Assembly (NCBI GenBank): GCA_009746045.1
Contig: RPFO01001292.1
Location: 105,001 to 137,500, forward strand
DNA length: 32,500 nt
Direction of reading: 5' to 3'
Origin: Mesostigma viride
Lineage: Eukaryota; Streptophyta; Mesostigmatophyceae; Mesostigmatales; Mesostigmataceae
The translations under genes and the position numbers were made by a program. Below the pieces are notes generated by a model that worked only from the letters and a program-made list of their open reading frames with translations, searched no databases and was not told the DNA's origin. This document shows positions 30,761 to 32,500 of the stretch, piece after piece. Position 1 is the stretch's first letter. Every line of letters begins with the position of its first letter.

Positions 30761-31456
30761 TGCCAGCTATATCCTTACTTTGTGAATAACTGCCAGATTC
30801 ATAGGAATCTTGTCCTTGTCCCGCAGGAACTTATTTCTTATTTCTGATTTCTGATTTGATGAATATTTTTCCAGATTTTTTTGACCTGCCACACTATTGG
30901 CTGGAGCTGTGGGCTTGTCTCCATGTTAACGTAAGAGGAGAGTGTGTGTCACAAGGGCGTCTCTCATCGTATGCTTGTTTTAGCCTAGTTTGGTCAGCAA
31001 AAGTGGCATTTTCTCAACGTAGATTGTTTTAAAAAATATTTTTTCCCATGAATTTTGATATATTTTGCGGTATTTTTGGAAAAGTATTTCAAAAGTTAAG
31101 GCCACCTGACACAATTTTGACCCTTTTGGCCTAACCAGCCTGTACAGTACAGGGCGTGTACGCTTCAATTACGGACATTTTAATGCTGTCGGTCCTCGCA
31201 GCACGTGGATTTCCGAGACGAAACATTTTCTGGCTGTCATGGCAGTCACGAGTCACGACCACCCAATGTGTACCTGTAGCACATGAAAGTTTGCTCGAAG
31301 ATTTCGTCTAGCTAATTGCGAGAATAATCTGTTGAGGGGTTGATGGACACGTAGAAGGAGGAGAATTTTGTTTTGTTGTGTCGTTGTTGTTGTTGCAACT
31401 AGTTGATGATCTTGTCGCGGTGCTGATTATACACTGAAGATTATCTCAATTACACG

Positions 31457-32033
31457 ATGAGGGCGGATCCTCGATGTATAAATTCTTGCAATCCGCATCA
31501 TGAATGCACCGCCTTTTGTTACCAGAAGATTGTCGAAAGAGCCGCATATGCTCAGCGTGCGGAAACTGAAAAGGCTGGTACGTACCCAATGCCTCGCGCG
31601 GTTTGCCTGGTTTATATGTCACCGGCCTATGAGTCCGACAGAGGCTCACGAATAGCGATGCCGTTGTATACTAAAAGCGCCACACAATCTGCTTGCTTCC
31701 GTGCACCTTGATGATGTTGTATCTGATTCTGGACTCTTTGTAGCTGCTACCAAGGCCTTAGTCGAGATGCCCGTCGCTTTCGGCAAGAAGGCTTCTCCAC
31801 ACGTTACAGGCAAGGATGAGGCAGTCACGGCGGCCAGCCTCGCGAGAGCTGCCAAAGCGGAAAGTAATGAAATACAAGCGCCGGAGACTACTGCCAAACC
31901 AGCTCCGGTGGCCCCGAAGGCCGCTGCAGAGCCAGAGCCTGCGCCGGCATCTGCCCTGGATGAGTATTCCCGCGCCGACTTGACGAGCATGACCCCGAAA
32001 CAGCAGAAGCTATTCGAGCTGCGTTTGAAACTG
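31457..32033 (+). CDS. SYF2: Pre-mRNA splicing factor SYF2, first two exons (cut by window end)
   Basis: Exon 1 (31457-31577) starts MRADPRCINSCNPHHECTAF and is followed by a GTACGT donor. Exon 2 (31744-32033) follows a CTCTTTGTAG acceptor and ends LFELRLKL before GTACGG. The phases agree (one base plus two). The CINxxNPxHEC cluster near the start and MTPKQQKLFELRLKL near residue 125 fit plant-type SYF2, where the latter is followed by the NEARK region of the SYF2 domain. Between them lies an Ala/Pro/Glu-rich disordered stretch. SYF2 is a nuclear component of the spliceosomal NineTeen-related complex. About half to two-thirds of the protein should lie to the right. A GTG-initiated reading through the intron (31701) is not a real start. 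Confidence 0.8.
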
Positions 32034-32500
32034 GTACGGAGGACGGACTGCTTTTGTTGATCTCTTTTTTTGTGGGAGCAATCATGCTCCACTCTCCAGA
32101 TGTCTACTTCCCTGTCCCCCTTTCTTGCGTCTCCCCAGAGCGCCAGGCATGTTGCTCTGCCCAATCCTCCAGTTTACTCATGCATAGCATCAACCTTCCT
32201 CACCCTCCCCTCTGAGTTTCAAGTACACGCCGGCTCTCTCACCTCCTGTGCCGGCAACGTGTTGCCCTCCTTTTCACTGGTCAGGCAAGAAGCTTCTTCC
32301 AACACTCACCCGACTCCACCTCCCCGCTGCCCCTGCCCCTGTCATGCTGGCCCGTGCTCATTTCCTGTGTTCATGGTCGTTTTTCCCAAGATTGATGCCA
32401 ATACGTACACGCTTGGCACTAGCAGCACCGCGGATCCCGCCTTTTTATTGGATTGCAAAATCCAATACGTACTTCGCTTTGTGAATTGGAATCCCATTTC
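32034..32500 (+). other. Start of SYF2 intron 2
   Basis: About 467 bp after the GTACGG donor. It is pyrimidine-rich (CTCC, CTTTTC) and no sequence continuing the SYF2 domain is found in any plus-strand frame, so the next exon lies beyond the window. Confidence 0.5.

Larger units (their letters stand above)
29918..31456. promoter_or_regulatory. Divergent intergenic region between the sphingomyelinase-like gene and SYF2
   Basis: About 1.54 kb separates the two start codons on opposite strands, so it must contain both promoters. It is AT-richer than the gene bodies, with poly-A/T runs at 31030-31085. It holds a (GTT)n element about 275 bp upstream of the minus-strand gene, another (GTT)n at 31383-31396 about 60 bp upstream of SYF2, and a long imperfect inverted repeat. 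No convincing TATA box can be assigned. Confidence 0.5.

Noticed and set aside
31701-32060. 119-codon plus-strand ORF as an independent gene
   Set aside because: It begins with GTG inside an intron and runs through a donor. Its middle is exon 2 of SYF2.

Overview
The window is nuclear DNA of an intron-rich eukaryote, most likely a green (plant-lineage) alga. The reasons are: protein-coding exons of 27-782 nt with consistent splice phases; a photolyase-alpha/beta-hydrolase fusion of the type known from plants and algae, with a plastid-style N-terminus; an SYF2 protein whose Cys-rich N-terminus resembles plant homologues; and an interstitial patch of plant-type TTTAGGG telomere sequence. The species cannot be named from sequence alone. 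There is no bacterial, phage or CRISPR content.

Layout. (1) 189-17302, minus strand: one gene in at least 21 exons encoding a presequence, a photolyase/cryptochrome-like region and an alpha/beta-hydrolase domain. Its last exon(s) lie off the left edge. (2) 17303-18460: intergenic, GC-rich in part, with one uncertain small ORF (17410-17832, minus). (3) 18461-29917, minus strand: a complete 11-exon gene for a secreted or lysosomal acid-sphingomyelinase-like phosphodiesterase (saposin-B domain plus metallophosphoesterase, predicted 843 aa). Its third intron holds about 3.16 kb of 8-bp polypurine/polypyrimidine repeat. (4) 29918-31456: divergent intergenic promoter region with a long imperfect inverted repeat. 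(5) 31457 to the right edge, plus strand: the first two exons of the splicing factor SYF2, cut by the window end.

I built the exon models by hand from protein-family patterns, splice sites and phase. Every junction in both long genes keeps frame. All donors are GT except one GC (10831-10832). The least certain exon is 15141-15167.

The three genes do not form a pathway. What unites the window is repeat biology. Introns are full of minisatellites (units of 4, 8, 9, 13, 32, 34, 48 and 57 bp), and several begin at, or are made of copies of, the exon/5' splice-site junction. The clearest case is a 34-bp array that repeats the exon end plus its GC donor four times. Use of the fourth copy would add exactly 34 in-frame codons. 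The long ORFs seen across the repeats are artefacts of repeat period, not genes.
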